Part shown: one piece after another, positions 5,323 through 6,428 of the stretch | Position numbering within the stretch: position 1 is the stretch's first letter | Layout: every line of letters begins with the position of its first letter | NCBI GenBank assembly: GCA_011322515.1 | Contig: DRMS01000165.1 | Location: forward strand, 1-6,428 | Length of the DNA: 6,428 bases | Direction: 5' to 3' | Origin: Leucothrix mucor | GTDB lineage: Bacteria; Pseudomonadota; Gammaproteobacteria; Thiotrichales; Thiotrichaceae | Translations under genes and position numbers: made by a program | The notes under the pieces: model-generated | Told to the model about the DNA's origin: nothing | The model's input: only the letters and a program-made list of their open reading frames with translations | Database searches by the model: none

Positions 5323-6348
5323 GGTAATGCCAGCTTTTATTAGTTTGGGATTTTTCTTAAGCACTGGGTTTGCGTCTAGCAGTATTTTGTATTTGTTCCC
5401 ATCACCATAAGCGCGTACGGCGATATCCCATAGTTTCTCACCTTGTTTGACTGTAATGGTACGGACTTCTTTTTTATTTTCTTCGCTCTCTGGTTGTAAT
5501 TTTTCGACGTATAAATCGGTATTTTTCGACGTATTTTCTGAGTTTTTAAGTATTTTTTTTATCGTTGAGTCTATTTTGTCAGCAGTTTTTTCATGGGCAG
5601 GTTTTTTTATACTTCCCATTGCAAGCATGATTTTATCAACATCGCTTTCTTTTTTTAAGGAGATGCTGTTATAGATAACTGTATTTCTAGACTTATGTTG
5701 AGTAGTTTTAATGGTATCGATAGATGCTTGTTGTGGGGTGTCTATTTCAACTAATTTTTTTATAAGTTGTTGATTAGAGCCATCTAGATTCTGATTTATT
5801 TGGGCTATTTTTTTCGCTAAGGGCTGTGCAGTCGGATGTTTTATAATAACTTGATTTTTTTCAAGATGCTTTTTTTCTACTGGTTCTATTAGTGCAGTTT
5901 CATTTGTAGCTTCCTTTTTTGGGGTGGAGTCACTGGTTGAAATAATGTTGTTATTGGACTGATTTCTGCCTGATTTTTTATCCTTGTTTTTCATTAACTC
6001 ATTGGTAATTAACTCAATTGCTGATAACGGTTGAGGGGCAGCAATGATCGGAATGTTGTTGTTTTCAGTCGCTGGAATGATAGGATCAGAGGCAGTATCA
6101 TTGGTTGTGATGGGGGTGTAGTCCCCTGTTGAATATTGAGAGTCTCGATAAACGGATTTTGTAATTAGCGATTGATTAAGCGCGACAGTGTTGCGCGGTT
6201 CTGAATCAAAGAAAAAGAAAAACCAGATAATGGCAATGATAAAAAGGGCAAGCAATAGGTTGGCTATAATGATAACTTTATAGCGCGAGCCTTCAGCTAA
6301 AGGTTCTTGATGACCCATCACTTCGCTAGAATCTGGAAATTGATACAT
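5305..6348 (-). CDS. Membrane-anchored LysM-domain protein
   Basis: This 347-residue protein probably has a short cytoplasmic N-terminus, one membrane anchor and a long periplasmic part. Residues 1-23 are polar; 24-47 are strongly hydrophobic and end in a run of Phe. About 48-295 are low-complexity, rich in Asn, Thr, Ser and Lys, with no recognised domain and probably disordered. Residues 297-345 form a LysM domain, with TVKQGEKLWDIAVRAYGDG (299-317) as its first half and IKAGITLRAPL at its end. LysM domains bind the N-acetylglucosamine backbone of peptidoglycan, so I infer a cell-wall tether or scaffold; no catalytic domain is visible. The start is supported by AGG at 6358-6360, nine bases upstream; a second ATG (M11) is possible but less well supported. 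It precedes ssb with a 289-bp gap and a repeat element between. Similar LysM proteins occur near dprA in other gammaproteobacteria, which cannot be checked here. Confidence 0.85.
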   Translation of the reverse strand: MYQFPDSSEVMGHQEPLAEGSRYKVIIIANLLLALFIIAIIWFFFFFDSEPRNTVALNQSLITKSVYRDSQYSTGDYTPITTNDTASDPIIPATENNNIPIIAAPQPLSAIELITNELMKNKDKKSGRNQSNNNIISTSDSTPKKEATNETALIEPVEKKHLEKNQVIIKHPTAQPLAKKIAQINQNLDGSNQQLIKKLVEIDTPQQASIDTIKTTQHKSRNTVIYNSISLKKESDVDKIMLAMGSIKKPAHEKTADKIDSTIKKILKNSENTSKNTDLYVEKLQPESEENKKEVRTITVKQGEKLWDIAVRAYGDGNKYKILLDANPVLKKNPKLIKAGITLRAPL

Positions 6349-6428
6349 ATGAGTTAACCTATTGATTTACCTTGTTGGGTTGGGGTAATACTGTTGTTAG
6401 GCTAAATAGCTTCCACAGTTGCATTCCG

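Noticed and set aside
6359..6427. Minus-strand frame open from the window edge to a TAG at 6361-6359, as the 3' end of an upstream gene
   Set aside because: Only 22 residues, no recognisable sequence, and another minus frame is also open for a few codons; too short to support.
1..6428. CRISPR array, phage genes or a defence system
   Set aside because: No regularly spaced direct repeats, and every sizeable gene has a housekeeping or envelope explanation.

Overview
The window looks like chromosomal DNA from an AT-rich gammaproteobacterium. It carries five confident genes and one hypothetical-class membrane protease gene, all looking like core or housekeeping functions. The SSB and SerS sequences are of the proteobacterial type, and a crcB-serS neighbourhood is familiar in Gammaproteobacteria. 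I cannot name a genus; a repeat-rich sulphur-oxidiser-like lineage (Thiotrichales and relatives) is only a guess.

Layout. Bases 1-479 hold no gene but contain a hairpin repeat (18-98) and a 172-bp MITE-like element (223-394) flanked by a perfect 8-bp direct repeat. A family 4-type uracil-DNA glycosylase with a long N-terminal extension follows (480-1406, +). Then come a palindromic repeat element (1439-1600), the fluoride channel gene crcB (1683-2063, +), a REP-like hairpin (2103-2126), and serS (2173-3450, +) with a good intrinsic terminator. A membrane M50B-like metallopeptidase follows (3586-4257, +). The strand then switches: ssb (4503-5015, -) and a LysM-domain membrane-anchored protein (5305-6348, -) converge on the plus-strand genes. 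The gap 4258-4502 holds inverted repeats only. The last 80 bases (6349-6428) hold the LysM gene's ribosome site and no gene I can support.

The genes do not form one pathway. DNA repair (UDG) and DNA replication/repair (SSB) share a theme; SerS serves translation, CrcB fluoride export, and the LysM and M50 proteins the cell envelope. Each gene is separated from the next by more than 100 bp, so most are probably transcribed separately.

The most distinctive property is the intergenic DNA. Five of the six internal or leading gaps carry palindromic repeats, and two families occur twice in this window, each time in opposite orientation: a ~160-bp family (1439-1600 and 5121-5280) and an 81-bp family (18-98 and 4357-4437). 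These, the MITE-like element with its nested REP-like repeats, and a possible HolD/psi-like N-terminal peptide on the glycosylase are the points most worth following up.
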